From: DATFTE01 sp963840665
GTDB lineage: Bacteria > Acidobacteriota > Terriglobia > Terriglobales > Acidobacteriaceae
DNA length: 64,000 nucleotides
Reading direction: 5' to 3'
Assembly: GCA_963840665.1 (NCBI GenBank)
Contig: CAWIZO010000006.1
Span: 62,001 to 126,000, forward strand
Under the pieces are notes generated by a model that saw only the letters and a program-made list of their open reading frames with translations, searched no databases and had not been told where the DNA came from. A program made the position numbers and the translations under genes. Positions 10,068 through 19,883 of the stretch are shown piece by piece (positions within the stretch are counted from its first letter, which is position 1; each line of letters opens with the position of its first letter).

Positions 10068-11402
10068 CTAGTTCACGGAGCGTTGGTTTACGGCCGATCG
10101 TTCGAACCGGCGCACCCGAATCATTGCAGCGGCCGTTGCTACCGCTCCGTATTCCAGCAGCATCATCCACCCCGGAACTAACCACGGACGGCCGAGCATT
10201 CGTAAATGCCAAACGTAGTAGGTTGGGATGATGCTGACGGTCCAGATGATGATCGGCATCGTCGAGGCCGACCACATAAACGGCAGCAGCCAGAGAAGGT
10301 ACCACGGATATACCACCGGTGCACATAAAAGCGATGCTGTCATGGGCCATGCTAATGCGCCCGCAGACAATTCCGGTCGCTTCCGCCTCTGCCAGATTGC
10401 AGTAAGAACACCGACGAGGACAGCCAGGCCAGCGGCAAGCTGCGGAGAAGCCACTCGCTCCAGTGTTGCGAACACCGGATCGTTGAAGCGGAAACTGTGA
10501 AGATAAGTGCCGAGCGAGCCGAGCGGAATCCGTCCGTGGTTGAGAAAGGGAACGTATAAGAGTACGACCACGGCTGCGGCCAGCGCGGCGTCCCGCACCC
10601 GAACACGCTTCCAATAGAGCGGCAGTAGTACGATCGGCAGCAATTTCACGGCAATCGCCAACCCGAATGCTAGAGCTGCAAGCGTACGCCATCGCCTTGC
10701 AAGCGCCGCGACAGATGTCAACAGCAGCAGTACGCCGACAATATCGATGTGACCGCTGCCTGCCACTTCTATCGCCAATAGTGGATTCCACGCATAAGCC
10801 AAGACCCAATGCGCTCCTTGCCCACTACTTTTTAGAATGTCGAGCAATATGAAAACGATGACCAAATCGCAAAGTACAAACGCTACTTTCAGCGCCGAGA
10901 TAGATTCATGAATCGCGGTTACGGCGCGGAAGAACAATTCAGCACCCGCTGGATAGGGACTCGGCAGATACGGATTGTTCAGCGTGCGGGTCTCGGGCGT
11001 GTGCAATCCGGCAAGGGCAGGGTCGCTAGGAACGACAATATAAGGGTTGTAGCCGAGCCGCTGCATGCGGCCATCCCAAAGATATCGATGAATGTCATCA
11101 TCCGCGCCGGGCGGCACTATCAGGAATGCAATATGCCAAAGAGCAGCCAACACGAGCCCGGTGACGATGACGCGACGCGGAAATCGCGGGGTGGCGAAGA
11201 ACTCACGGACGGCGAAGAGGTACGCGACGCCAGCAATCCCCAGCGGAATCATGAACGACGGGGCGCCCATGTTGCTGAGTCGGCGTGAGCAGATCGTCAG
11301 CGCTACAAGCATGACAGCGCCGATCCCGTAGAGCCGGTTGGATGGAGTGAGTTTCACAGGGTTCCTGTGCCCGTCCGCAACTGTGCCACCGCCGGTCCCC
11401 AT
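10068..11402 (-). CDS. GT87/DUF2029-like membrane glycosyltransferase
   Basis: About 440 residues with ten or more hydrophobic helices. The first periplasmic loop has acidic residues (GADDDIHRYLWDGRMQRLGY) followed by NPYI, typical of polyprenyl-phosphate-sugar-dependent GT-C enzymes of the mannosyltransferase type. It closes the minus-strand operon DoxX - GT2 - DUF2064 - this gene. The start is uncertain because the annotated frame overlaps the upstream gene by 49 nt; an internal start near RLYGIGAVMLV is likely. Likely role: lipid-linked glycan assembly together with the GT2 partner. Confidence 0.87.
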   Translation of the reverse strand: MGTGGGTVADGHRNPVKLTPSNRLYGIGAVMLVALTICSRRLSNMGAPSFMIPLGIAGVAYLFAVREFFATPRFPRRVIVTGLVLAALWHIAFLIVPPGADDDIHRYLWDGRMQRLGYNPYIVVPSDPALAGLHTPETRTLNNPYLPSPYPAGAELFFRAVTAIHESISALKVAFVLCDLVIVFILLDILKSSGQGAHWVLAYAWNPLLAIEVAGSGHIDIVGVLLLLTSVAALARRWRTLAALAFGLAIAVKLLPIVLLPLYWKRVRVRDAALAAAVVVLLYVPFLNHGRIPLGSLGTYLHSFRFNDPVFATLERVASPQLAAGLAVLVGVLTAIWQRRKRPELSAGALAWPMTASLLCAPVVYPWYLLWLLPFMWSASTMPIIIWTVSIIPTYYVWHLRMLGRPWLVPGWMMLLEYGAVATAAAMIRVRRFERSAVNQRSVN

Positions 11403-12082
11403 TGTTTCAGCCAGCCGGCCGTTCGTGGCGCCCGGGCCGGAGCAGACTCTAGTTCCGCAGCAAGACGAGTTAGGTCCTCGACCACGTCGATGTCGTAGAA
11501 GGGATCAGTGAAGCCAACGGAGAGCCGCAGTTTCTGGGCGCGGGCCAGCAGAGCGTCGAGCGCGCTCTTCGTTCCCATGCTGTCTCCATCGAAAAGCGTT
11601 GGGTGAGTGGCTTTGGCCCCGACGAGATAATAGCCGCCATCATGGGTCGGTCCTACGACGACGTCGTGCAGGTTCAGCGCATCGAACGCACCAAGAAGAA
11701 CCGAAACCGGCAGATGCGGGCTATCGCTATTGAATGCAACGACGCGTTGGCCGAGCGCTGCGAAGTGTGCAAACACCGAGGTGAGTCCGGCCGCAAGGCC
11801 TTGCCCCTTCTGTGCCACGACACGCACTTCGTTACCAGCCGACCGCGCCAACTCGTTTACGTCCGAGTCTGGGCACATGATGGCAATTTCCACATCGCCC
11901 AATGACCGCGCCAGCGCGAGAGTGTCGTCCAAAAGGCAGCGATAGAGTTCGGTGACCGCTTCGACGGGAAGGCTTTTGGCTAAACGCGTCTTGACCGTGC
12001 CCGGCCTGGGTGCTTTTGCCATAATCACCAACGCGCGGTCCCCGTTGGGCGAATGCACGGTTGTCTGAACAGAGGATTCCAT
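11354..12082 (-). CDS. DUF2064/TIGR04282-type GT-A glycosyltransferase
   Basis: 242 residues. The N-terminal nucleotide-sugar signature LVIMAKAPRPGTVKTRLAKS and the later segments VGPTHDGGYYLVGAK and FDGDSMGTKSALDALLAR identify the DUF2064 family, related to CofC and MobA-like nucleotidyltransferases. It is soluble and lies in an operon with a GT2 and a polytopic GT, as this family commonly does. Exact acceptor unknown; the arsenosugar role given to some members is not supported here by any ars gene. Confidence 0.88.
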   Translation of the reverse strand: MESSVQTTVHSPNGDRALVIMAKAPRPGTVKTRLAKSLPVEAVTELYRCLLDDTLALARSLGDVEIAIMCPDSDVNELARSAGNEVRVVAQKGQGLAAGLTSVFAHFAALGQRVVAFNSDSPHLPVSVLLGAFDALNLHDVVVGPTHDGGYYLVGAKATHPTLFDGDSMGTKSALDALLARAQKLRLSVGFTDPFYDIDVVEDLTRLAAELESAPARAPRTAGWLKQWGPAVAQLRTGTGTL

Positions 12083-12103
12083 AGGGGATCGGAATGCTGG
12101 GTC

Positions 12104-12826
12104 TCACGCTTGCCGCGGCGGTACGGCTCTTCCGCGCCGGAAATAATAGCGCACGATCAAACTGAGAATGAACCACCCCGCTCCGACCGTGCCTCTCAAC
12201 GTGCCGCTGATTTTCGACTTCCCGATGCGCGGATAATAGCTCACCGGCACCTCAACGATGCGGAATCCCGAAAGCGCACCTTTCAGGATAATTTCAACCG
12301 CCCATCCATAGGTGGTCTCTTGCAGCTCAAGCCGGCGAAGGGTGTCTGCTCGTCCGGCACGAAACGGTCCAAGGTCGCTTATCTTCAGACCATAGAGAAG
12401 CCTGATCAGGAAGGCCGCCAGGTGGTTGCCAAACGCGGCGTGCCACGGCATCGCCCCGGGGGTGTTCTGCTTTCCCAGACGCGAGCCCAGCGTGATGTCG
12501 GCACGGCCATCAATGATCGGAGCTAAGAGAAGCGGCAGCTCAGCCGGCCGATCGCTGTAGTCACCATCGAGGAAGACGACTATGTCAGGGGAATTCGCAT
12601 TTGCCAGTCCGGTCAAACAGGCGCGACCGTATCCGCGGCGAGGTTCATGGAGGACGCGGGCTCCCATCTTTGACGCGATGTCAGGAGTCCCATCGGTTGA
12701 ATTGCTATCGACAACTAGAATCTCAGTCACCATATCGGCCGGAAGATCAGCTAAGACGCGGCCGATCGACCGCGCTTCGTTGTGTGTAGGAATAACGATC
12801 GATACTCGCACTTGCTGTTGGCTCAA
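12104..12826 (-). CDS. GT2 family glycosyltransferase (polyprenyl-phosphate type)
   Basis: About 240 residues from a TTG at 12826, which directly follows the DoxX stop (TGAGTTG). The longest frame begins at 12913, but its first 29 codons only overlap DoxX. The GT-A fold starts VRVSIVIPTHNEARSIG, has LVVDSNSTDGT and the metal-binding DGDYSDRP, and ends with hydrophobic helices. It resembles dolichol-phosphate-mannose synthase-like enzymes charging a lipid carrier, which would supply the downstream GT87-like enzyme. Confidence 0.87.
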   Translation of the reverse strand: MSQQQVRVSIVIPTHNEARSIGRVLADLPADMVTEILVVDSNSTDGTPDIASKMGARVLHEPRRGYGRACLTGLANANSPDIVVFLDGDYSDRPAELPLLLAPIIDGRADITLGSRLGKQNTPGAMPWHAAFGNHLAAFLIRLLYGLKISDLGPFRAGRADTLRRLELQETTYGWAVEIILKGALSGFRIVEVPVSYYPRIGKSKISGTLRGTVGAGWFILSLIVRYYFRRGRAVPPRQA

Positions 12827-12827
12827 C

Positions 12828-13319
12828 TCACCACCATGGGGGCGACGGCCAGCGCCGCGCCAGCCATGCGTCGACGCCCCACGTTCGGCCGGCACGCCCC
12901 ACCACGAGTGCAAGCGAAGCGAGCACCGGAACCAGCAGCTCCCAAATCCACGAAGTGCCCCACTCAGACACCCAGAGGCTGCCCAGGTAGAGAAACGCTA
13001 CGAAGGCAACTGGGCGAGTCAGCAGGCCAATAACAAGCAGTATCCCGAGAGAGATCTCAGTCAGCGCCTGCATAGGAGCCGCCAGCGCGGCGTGGGTCGC
13101 CGCCAGACCCATCACTGCTTTCCATGCCGCCGGCGAATGACTGTTCTTGATGTAGTAGTTGATCAGGCCGGAGTAGCCTGCTGCAGTGTAGAGTCCCTTC
13201 CCCAGATTTTCGAAAAAGACCCACACCAGCATCGCGCCGATCGTGACGCGGACTATCGCCAGGCCATTTGCCGCTGGCAGTTGGTTCCCCAGATTTTGCG
13301 TTGGGCTTGCATTCGTCAT
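12828..13319 (-). CDS. DoxX-family membrane protein
   Basis: 163 residues with four transmembrane helices (GLAIVRVTIGAMLVWVFFE, LTEISLGILLVIGLLTRP, VAFVAFLYLGSLWV, LLVPVLASLALVVG), the DoxX/TQO small-subunit layout. First gene of the minus-strand glycosyltransferase operon; the next gene starts at its stop codon. Function in this context is unknown; DoxX proteins are linked to thiosulfate:quinone oxidation or redox stress in other bacteria. Confidence 0.85.
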   Translation of the reverse strand: MTNASPTQNLGNQLPAANGLAIVRVTIGAMLVWVFFENLGKGLYTAAGYSGLINYYIKNSHSPAAWKAVMGLAATHAALAAPMQALTEISLGILLVIGLLTRPVAFVAFLYLGSLWVSEWGTSWIWELLVPVLASLALVVGRAGRTWGVDAWLARRWPSPPWW

Positions 13320-13596
13320 CGTGAACCCCTCGTACCCAATGGATCCCGTTTGCGGAACATATTAAGCCGTTCTTCATGTTCCTGCCAATGAGACGCCCAA
13401 GGTTCATTTTGGAAACAACGAGTTATAGAATAAGACTGGCTCTTGAGCGAGGGCACACCAAGAGCGGTCCGGTTGCCCATCTACGAGAAGGCGCGTATAA
13501 GTCCTGTAACGCACTTATAGCCTGGTGGTCGCCCCCGGCGGGTCCGGGGGTCTCGTCTCAGTAGGTATTAGCGGTGTACGCCAGAGATGTGGAATC

Positions 13597-16398
13597 ATGA
13601 GATATCCCCCCTCCAGATTCGCCTCGTGGCCAGCGATACTAATCGGAATCGTATTGTTGCGAGCCTCCTTGCTCATCGTGAAGACGGATTCATGGTTGGC
13701 TTCGTCCCGGCCAATCGTTTATTTTCTGGTCCTGCTCCTGGCCACCGCCTTCGCTACACGTAATGCAATACAGAAGACTCTTGGGGATCGTCTCTTCTGG
13801 GCGTTTCTCGGATTGGCATGTGGCCTCTGGGCACTCGACCAATGGCTTTTTCTTTACTACACCCTCGGCCTGCACATCGACGTGCCCGATAATTCGATTG
13901 CGGATCCTGTGTTGTTTCTGCACATCGTGCCGGTCATGGCGGCGGTGGCAACTCTTCCGCACAGGAATCCAGATGACAGGAAGCTATCGCGGTCGATCCT
14001 CAATTCATTCCTCTTATTCTTTTTCTGGAGTTTTCTTTACGTCTACACCGTTTTCCCCTACCAGTATTTGCTCTCGAACACGACCATCTACGCTCTGCGA
14101 TTTGACACCCTCTACCTGATAGAGAATTGGATACTGGTTTTGGCTCTGGGTCTGCTGAGCCTGCGCGTCAAGACCCCTTGGAGAGCGGTCTATCTTCACC
14201 TTCTCGGCGCATCTGCGTTGTACGCCCTGAGTTCCGTCATCGCCAACACGGCGATCGACTCAGGAGGTTACATCAACGCAAAGCTCTATGGTTTGGGGCT
14301 GACCGCTTCCGCTTGCTGGTTCGTGTGGATACCGTTACGTGCACGGCAGTCGCCCGCGGTTGAAGCGAGTACGACGCGATCTGACAGCGGTAAAGGCTCA
14401 CTGGCGTCGGCTTGGGCGATGCTTGTAGTCGTAATGATCTCTGTCCCGGTCGTGTGGGAACTGTTCCGTAAAGATGAAGCGACGCCTGGCGTGCGCCGGT
14501 TCCGCCTGCTCGCCGCAGTCACGGCCATTGTCTGCATGGCTTGTCTCGCCTACATCGAGGAGTACCTTGCCAAGAGCGAACTGGCGTCACGCCTCGGTCT
14601 GGCGAACGAGCAGTTTCGACTGGCCGTGGAGGCAAGCAAGTCCGTGGGATGGGAATGGGATCTGAAGACCGGTCGGCTCTACTGGTTCGGTGATTTGCAA
14701 ACCATGTTTGGAATTGCCTCCGATGCTTTCACCGGACGGCCGGAGGATTTCTATCGTTACGTACACCCGGATGACCGGCAGTCGGTGGGAAAAGCAGTCG
14801 CCGATGCCAGGCAAAATCGTAAAGAATACGTCACTGAATTTCGCGTAGTCCGGTCCGACGGCGCGGTGCGGTGGGTCGCCGCGAAAGGCAAATTCTACTA
14901 CTCAACGCATGGCAATCCTGAACGCATGCTGGGCATGGCTTTGGACATCACCGACCGTAAGCGGGTTGAAGAATCGCTGCATCTATTCCGAACGCTGATT
15001 GACCAATCGAATGATGCCATTGAGGTAGTTGATCCGGAGACTTTTCGCTTTCTCGATGCGAATGAGAAAGCTTACTCGTCGTTGGGCTACAGCCGAGAAG
15101 AATTCCTGGCTCTGACGGTTTTTGATATTGATCCTGTTGCGGCGGGTTCGCGACCGAAGATTCTTGAAGAGTTGCAAAAATCTGGATTCGTAATCACGCA
15201 GAGTATGCACCAGCGCAAAGATGGGTCGACGTTCCCGGTCGAAATCAATGTCAAATCTGTCCACCTCGACCGGGAATACTTAGTCACCGTCGCGCGCGAC
15301 CTCACCGAGCGCAATCTAGCCGAAGAGGCACTTCGGGAGAGCGAAGACAAGCTTCGTCTGTTTCTCGATTCGACCACCGAGGCGATTTACGGACTGGACC
15401 TCGAAGGCCGCTGTACGTTCTGCAACCAGGCCTGCGTCCGCGCGCTAGGGTATAAAAATGCGAACGAACTGCTCGGTAAGACGATGCACCACGTGATGCA
15501 TCACACTCGATCCGACGGGCAGCCTTACCCCGAACAGGACTGCCGAATCCACGTGGTCACTCGAACTGGAGAAGGAGTCCACGTGAATGACGAAGTGCTT
15601 TGGAGGGCGAATGGAACAAGTTTTCCCGCGGAATATTTTGTATTTCCTCAACGTAGAGGGACGCAGGTGGTGGGGGCGCTGGTCGCATTTGTCGATGTTA
15701 CTGAGCGCAAACTGACGGAAGCGGCGCTCGCGAGCGTGAGCCGCAAATTGATCGATGCCCAGGAGGAGGAGCGCACCCGGATCGGCAGGGAGCTTCACGA
15801 CGACATCGGTCAACGCCTGGCGATGTTGGCTATCGAGTTGGAACGCTTCCAACAAGGTCCTCCCGATTTGCCGGCTGAAGTGCGTGACCAAATGGGTGGA
15901 TTGCACAAACAAACTTCGGAAATCGCTTCCGATGTTCAGTCCCTTTCGCATGAGTTGCACTCGTCAAAACTCGAGTATCTGGGCATAGCAGCGGCCATGG
16001 GAGGATTCTGTAAGGAATTCGGCGAGCAGCAGAGAGCAGAAGTCGACTTTAAAGCCCATAATCTGCCTGGCACTTTGCCGCCGGATGTTTCCCTTTGTCT
16101 CTTCCGAGTTTTGCAGGAAGGACTTCACAACGCGGCAAAGCATAGTCATGTACGACATTTTGAAGCGAGACTGTGGGGAACCTCGAAAGAGATCCACCTC
16201 ACAGTTCGTGATTCAGGCGTCGGTTTTAACGAGGAAGCAGCAAAGCACAGCCGGGGTCTTGGCCTCATCAGTATGAAAGAGAGGCTGAAACTGATGGACG
16301 GAACTTTTGCGATCGAATCGCAACCGATGCGTGGCACCACCATCCACGCCTCCGTACCTCTCCGCGCGTCGCGCAATGCCGTAGACAAAGCCGGATAA
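13597..16398 (+). CDS. membrane multi-PAS histidine kinase, HisKA_3 type
   Basis: About 933 residues from the ATG at 13597; the longer frame starting at 13525 adds residues with no homology character. Seven or eight N-terminal transmembrane helices form an integral sensor region to about residue 330. Three PAS domains follow (for example FRLAVEASKSVGWEWDLKTG, then FRTLIDQSNDAIEVVD, then FLDSTTEAIYGLDLEG). The phosphoacceptor helix is RTRIGRELHDDIGQRLAML with His near residue 733. The HATPase ends in GLGLISMKERLKLMDG. No receiver gene is adjacent. The sensor resembles a membrane-bound redox or ligand sensor, but I cannot name the signal. Confidence 0.92.
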   Translation: MRYPPSRFASWPAILIGIVLLRASLLIVKTDSWLASSRPIVYFLVLLLATAFATRNAIQKTLGDRLFWAFLGLACGLWALDQWLFLYYTLGLHIDVPDNSIADPVLFLHIVPVMAAVATLPHRNPDDRKLSRSILNSFLLFFFWSFLYVYTVFPYQYLLSNTTIYALRFDTLYLIENWILVLALGLLSLRVKTPWRAVYLHLLGASALYALSSVIANTAIDSGGYINAKLYGLGLTASACWFVWIPLRARQSPAVEASTTRSDSGKGSLASAWAMLVVVMISVPVVWELFRKDEATPGVRRFRLLAAVTAIVCMACLAYIEEYLAKSELASRLGLANEQFRLAVEASKSVGWEWDLKTGRLYWFGDLQTMFGIASDAFTGRPEDFYRYVHPDDRQSVGKAVADARQNRKEYVTEFRVVRSDGAVRWVAAKGKFYYSTHGNPERMLGMALDITDRKRVEESLHLFRTLIDQSNDAIEVVDPETFRFLDANEKAYSSLGYSREEFLALTVFDIDPVAAGSRPKILEELQKSGFVITQSMHQRKDGSTFPVEINVKSVHLDREYLVTVARDLTERNLAEEALRESEDKLRLFLDSTTEAIYGLDLEGRCTFCNQACVRALGYKNANELLGKTMHHVMHHTRSDGQPYPEQDCRIHVVTRTGEGVHVNDEVLWRANGTSFPAEYFVFPQRRGTQVVGALVAFVDVTERKLTEAALASVSRKLIDAQEEERTRIGRELHDDIGQRLAMLAIELERFQQGPPDLPAEVRDQMGGLHKQTSEIASDVQSLSHELHSSKLEYLGIAAAMGGFCKEFGEQQRAEVDFKAHNLPGTLPPDVSLCLFRVLQEGLHNAAKHSHVRHFEARLWGTSKEIHLTVRDSGVGFNEEAAKHSRGLGLISMKERLKLMDGTFAIESQPMRGTTIHASVPLRASRNAVDKAG

Positions 16399-16530
16399 AC
16401 AGAACGCTTCAGAACGTTCTTCACGTGGCTGTCCCAATCAGGCTTTCTCTCCAAGACTGGCAATTCTGACGGTTGCCATCGTCCCGTTCCGAGCAAATCA
16501 TAGAGCAACTAGGTGAAAGAGGTCTCTCTC

Positions 16531-16698
16531 ATGTCTGGGGCGGTTGGGGAGAACAAAGTGTTCGCGAAATGGTTAGACGCCTGGACTGCAACGATCCGAC
16601 GGAGTCGAGGAGTCGCTGCATCCGTCCTACCTAAAATATACGCAAGCAGGCCAGACAAGCGTCCCCAACCGGCCCAGACCAAAAACAATGATGAGTGA
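16531..16698 (+). CDS. possible small basic protein
   Basis: About 55 codons starting MSGAVGENKVFAKWLDAW, with an AGAGG stretch upstream. It has no recognisable domain and is basic in its second half. It may be real, but nothing besides the frame supports it. Confidence 0.25.
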   Translation: MSGAVGENKVFAKWLDAWTATIRRSRGVAASVLPKIYASRPDKRPQPAQTKNNDE

Positions 16699-16761
16699 AT
16701 ACCCCGCGTGATTGGGTAATGACCGGGCGGATCAGATCAACAGGTTGCAGGTAAATACTGT

Positions 16762-18195
16762 TCAATCCATCTCGAATGCAACATACATCAGCTTGCCTTT
16801 GCGCTCCACCTGCAATGCCACCGCATTCCCGGGTTGAAAAGTGTCGAGGAGGGCTCGTAGTTGCGAGACCGACGTAACAGAAACGGCGTTGACGGCGTGG
16901 ATCAGATCTCCCACGGACAACTCCGGTTGAGGGCCGATTCCTCGCAACCGGGCGACGACCAACACACCTGAATTCGGCTTCTGAACGCCATCTTTTGCTC
17001 TCTCAGGCCTAGGTCCGAAACCCACGATGCCTAACTTGGGCACCAGGTTCCCTTCGATATCCATCGCCGCAAGCGACTCATCGGGTTCGTCGGGCACGGA
17101 GACGAGAAACACGTCGTAGGTAATGGTGCCCGACTTTCGCCAGACACCAAGACGGACTCGATCGCCCTCACGCTTGTGAAGTAATTCCCATGTCAGTTGG
17201 GGCACATTCTGCAGCCGCGTCCCATCGAACGTCAGGATCACATCTCCTGGCTGCAGCGCAAGTTTGTCGGCCGAACTATCCTCCGGAACCCCGGAGACGA
17301 TGACTCCCGATTCTGCCGGCAAGTGAAGCGCCGCGGCAAGAATGGGAGTGATCCCCTGCGTGTTGAGACCGAGATAAGGATGCGACACATGGCCATATTT
17401 CCGAATCTGCTCGTAAACAAAACGGAGCATCGCATTGGGAACCGCGAATCCTAGTCGTTCATCCCGTCCCTGCTCTTCGGTGATGGTGAACACGTCCATC
17501 CCAACCATCTCGCCTTCAACATTGACCAGGGGGCCGCCGCTGCATCCCGGAGCCAGCGAAGCATCCGTCTGGATATACAGGATGGAATCATCGGGCTCAA
17601 TCTGGCGGGCAACCGCGCTCACGACTCCCCATGAGACGGAGTTGCGGAGGCCTTCAGGACTTCCCAGAGCCGCGACCATCTCTCCCTGTCGGAGAGTGGC
17701 AAGATCGGAAAATGACACGGTAGGCAGATCGTGAGCGTCGATCTTCAGAACTGCCACATCGGCATCTTTGAATGCGCCGACAATTCGGGCTTCGAACCAT
17801 GATTCATGTTTGCTGTCGTCCGCCCGACCTGTTGTTGGTTCAGGAAGGGCGCGGCTGTCGAGGTTCACGCGGACTCGTCTCGCCCCTTCGACTACGTGCA
17901 TCGCAGTAACCACGTAGCCTGAGGAGTCGACAATGACGCCCGAGCCGGAACCCGCCCGCCGGGAGAGCGTCTGAACCTTGCCGTCATCCTCCTCGTCGGA
18001 CAGAGGTCCATAGCTCACCACTTCAATGTGCACGACCGCTGGAAAAACCTTTTTGGTTACTTCTTCAAGCGATGCATTCAAGCTCTGCAAGGTTTTTGTG
18101 AAAGGCTTTTCCTGAGCGGTTTGCGCGCTGGCAAGTGCGGCCAGACCGAGGGCGATGAGCCCTATTCCGAAGATTTCGCGAACCATTCGCCTCAT
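16762..18195 (-). CDS. htrA: HtrA/DegP-family periplasmic serine protease
   Basis: 477 residues with a Sec signal peptide (FGIGLIALGLAALASAQ). The trypsin-like domain has the catalytic triad His100 (VVTAMHVVEG), Asp146 (DADVAVLKID) and Ser219 (APGCSGGPLV). In the last, Cys replaces the usual Asn before SGG. Two PDZ domains follow, around residues 280-360 and 400-477 (LQPGDVILTFDG and LSVGDLIHAVNAVSV). It degrades or refolds damaged envelope proteins. Its promoter carries the recurrent dyad, with a -10 TATAAA, about 55-100 nt upstream of the ATG. Confidence 0.93.
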   Translation of the reverse strand: MRRMVREIFGIGLIALGLAALASAQTAQEKPFTKTLQSLNASLEEVTKKVFPAVVHIEVVSYGPLSDEEDDGKVQTLSRRAGSGSGVIVDSSGYVVTAMHVVEGARRVRVNLDSRALPEPTTGRADDSKHESWFEARIVGAFKDADVAVLKIDAHDLPTVSFSDLATLRQGEMVAALGSPEGLRNSVSWGVVSAVARQIEPDDSILYIQTDASLAPGCSGGPLVNVEGEMVGMDVFTITEEQGRDERLGFAVPNAMLRFVYEQIRKYGHVSHPYLGLNTQGITPILAAALHLPAESGVIVSGVPEDSSADKLALQPGDVILTFDGTRLQNVPQLTWELLHKREGDRVRLGVWRKSGTITYDVFLVSVPDEPDESLAAMDIEGNLVPKLGIVGFGPRPERAKDGVQKPNSGVLVVARLRGIGPQPELSVGDLIHAVNAVSVTSVSQLRALLDTFQPGNAVALQVERKGKLMYVAFEMD

Positions 18196-18249
18196 CTTGG
18201 ATGGCTTTCTGATTTCAATCGCATCTCCAGCACGAGAGCCCTTTTAGCA

Positions 18250-18294
18250 TTTATATTCCCTCAGCAAATGGGCCTGAACTGTCAGATTTGCCAG
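18250..18294 (-). promoter_or_regulatory. dyad-type promoter of htrA
   Basis: Dyad CTGTCA-GATT-TGCCAG at 18279-18294. Read on the minus strand, 23 nt separate it from TATAAA at 18250-18255. On the plus strand no -10 fits at that distance, so it points to htrA, although the site could also influence the divergent gene at 18480. Confidence 0.75.
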
Positions 18295-18479
18295 CAAGCT
18301 ATATGGAAGAAATGCCCAGAATCAGAAAAGAGAGAATGTATGTCACAACTGCTCCGGGTTCACGCCATCGCGGGCTGGGAACACTGTCAACAAAGACAGT
18401 CGACTCCAGCAAAGCACTTACGTATTTTCAACTCACGCCGGGCGGAAGGGATTTGCCTGTCCTGGGCAAGGAGGCTTCG

Positions 18480-18845
18480 ATGAAAGTTCGCAAGATCTGC
18501 GCGGTACTTCTTTTTCTGGCTTTGCTGTCCGGTGTCAGCATCGCTGCGGCTCAGGAATATCAGGCCGGAAGAATCGTTAAGGTTGAGAAGCAGCAGTCCC
18601 ACTCGGCATCGGGGGGCACCGACTCCTCTCTTGGCTCGGCGGTTGCCACGTATCACGTGTCCATCCAGCTTGGTGACAGGATCTATGTTTGCCAGTACAA
18701 GACTGACTCGGAGAACGACATTTCCTGGACCGATGGCAAAGACGTTCAGGCTCGTGTCAGTGGCAAGGCAATCTACGTAAAGAAAGTGACGGGCAAAGAA
18801 GTGAGGGGATCGATCCTGAGCACCTCGCCGGCAGAGAAGATGTGA
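18480..18845 (+). CDS. small secreted protein
   Basis: 121 residues from the ATG at 18480, chosen because it has a near-perfect ribosome site (CAAGGAGG) and opens with a signal peptide (VLLFLALLSGVSIAAAQ). The mature domain starts EYQAGRIVKVEKQQSHSASG and continues with a beta-rich VSIQLGDRIYVCQYKT segment. It is paralogous to the first domain of the secreted protein at 30205 (YEPGTIMAVATHHSAEQHD ... VKVANTNYVVLFS). Function unknown; periplasmic location inferred. It is divergent from htrA. Confidence 0.8.
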   Translation: MKVRKICAVLLFLALLSGVSIAAAQEYQAGRIVKVEKQQSHSASGGTDSSLGSAVATYHVSIQLGDRIYVCQYKTDSENDISWTDGKDVQARVSGKAIYVKKVTGKEVRGSILSTSPAEKM

Positions 18846-18903
18846 GCGACGGTGTCTCGAGTACCAAGTTGTGGTTTCTGTTTCGGGGGAACTTCATCGC
18901 CAA

Positions 18904-19320
18904 TCAGGTCACGGCTTGGCCGGATAAGCCGCTACCAAGGAATCGGTTGCCTTGACAAACCGTTTCCACGGCGAGCAGGAATTCCTTTCCGGCTCGCGCC
19001 TTGACAATATAGCCCCGTGCTCCGAAGCTCAGAGCCTCCCGCACAACCTCAGAGGAAAATTCCTGGCTTACAAAAAGTATTTTGCACTCGGGGAGGACGT
19101 TCAGAATTTGCCGAGCCGCTTCAATTCCATTCAAATTCGGCAAACCGATGTCGAGAATCACTAGATCCGGTTGCAGCTCCTCGGACTTGGTGACGGCTTC
19201 CAATCCGTCCGCCACCTCCGCTATGACTTGGAATTCTGGCTTTGTTCCTAACATCGAACAAACAAATCGTCGAAAGGGTTCGTAGTCATCGACTACTAAC
19301 ACCCGCACGAACGATGCCAC
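18904..19320 (-). CDS. receiver-only response regulator
   Basis: About 138 residues from a GTG at 19320 with AAAGGTGG upstream; the frame extends further 5' without receiver homology. The CheY-like domain has the acidic pocket VLVVDDYEPF, phospho-Asp57 (LVILDIGLPNLNG) and the late Lys (GYIVKARAG). The NarL-type HTH that normally follows is absent. It may act through protein contacts or compete for phosphate from the HisKA_3 kinases. The dyad-type promoter was not found upstream. Confidence 0.82.
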   Translation of the reverse strand: MASFVRVLVVDDYEPFRRFVCSMLGTKPEFQVIAEVADGLEAVTKSEELQPDLVILDIGLPNLNGIEAARQILNVLPECKILFVSQEFSSEVVREALSFGARGYIVKARAGKEFLLAVETVCQGNRFLGSGLSGQAVT

Positions 19321-19883
19321 GAGTACCCACCTTTCTGGCCTAGCCCCGACTTTGATATTTGTGGCATACGATCGATTCCAGGGCAATAATCATACTCGCT
19401 TGCGCGCCGGACGGGTGGAGCAAGAGGTCCTTCCTGTTGGGTTGGATGAGCCTCACCAACGATAAACGGCCTCCCCAACCTGACTGGCCCGTGCTCCAAA
19501 GCGTTCAGCGATCTGCACAAATCTGCACACGATGTGGCCCGGCTTTCGGATCCGTAGTGTGTTCAGGCCAAATTTTCCGCTTCTAGCGGAAACGGAACGA
19601 GCACGAAAATGCCCGTATCTGACTCACTAATATGCCTTAAGCCACGATGGTCCTCAACACTCGAACGGCCCGCCCGCCCCATGATGTAGCGATTAACTGC
19701 GCGTGATCGCAGTTTATGGTTTCGACAATATAGGTTTCGATGTATTGGGCAGCGATGGAGCTCATGGCATAATTCGCCGCGTACGAGGGGCTTGACCTCG
19801 GCTGTTAGAAATGGTATCCAAGCACCCAAAGTTTTGTGGGGTATCGCTAGAAACGCCCACCCAGCGCCAAAGAGGCTAGGCCC
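19321..19883. other. 563-bp intergenic region with an inverted repeat
   Basis: No convincing gene. At 19695-19714 there is an inverted repeat AACTGCG-N6-CGCAGTT. It has the CTG-N10-CAG outline of the recurrent dyads but different inner bases, and no good -10 at 23 nt. Confidence 0.4.

Noticed and set aside
12053..13391. Long plus-strand frames across the glycosyltransferase operon
   Set aside because: Arg/Pro-rich shadows opposite GT2 and DoxX genes; no ribosome sites or motifs.
19510..19535. Direct repeat CTGCACAAAT/CTGCACACGA as a regulatory site
   Set aside because: Only two copies, no symmetry and no link to a start codon.
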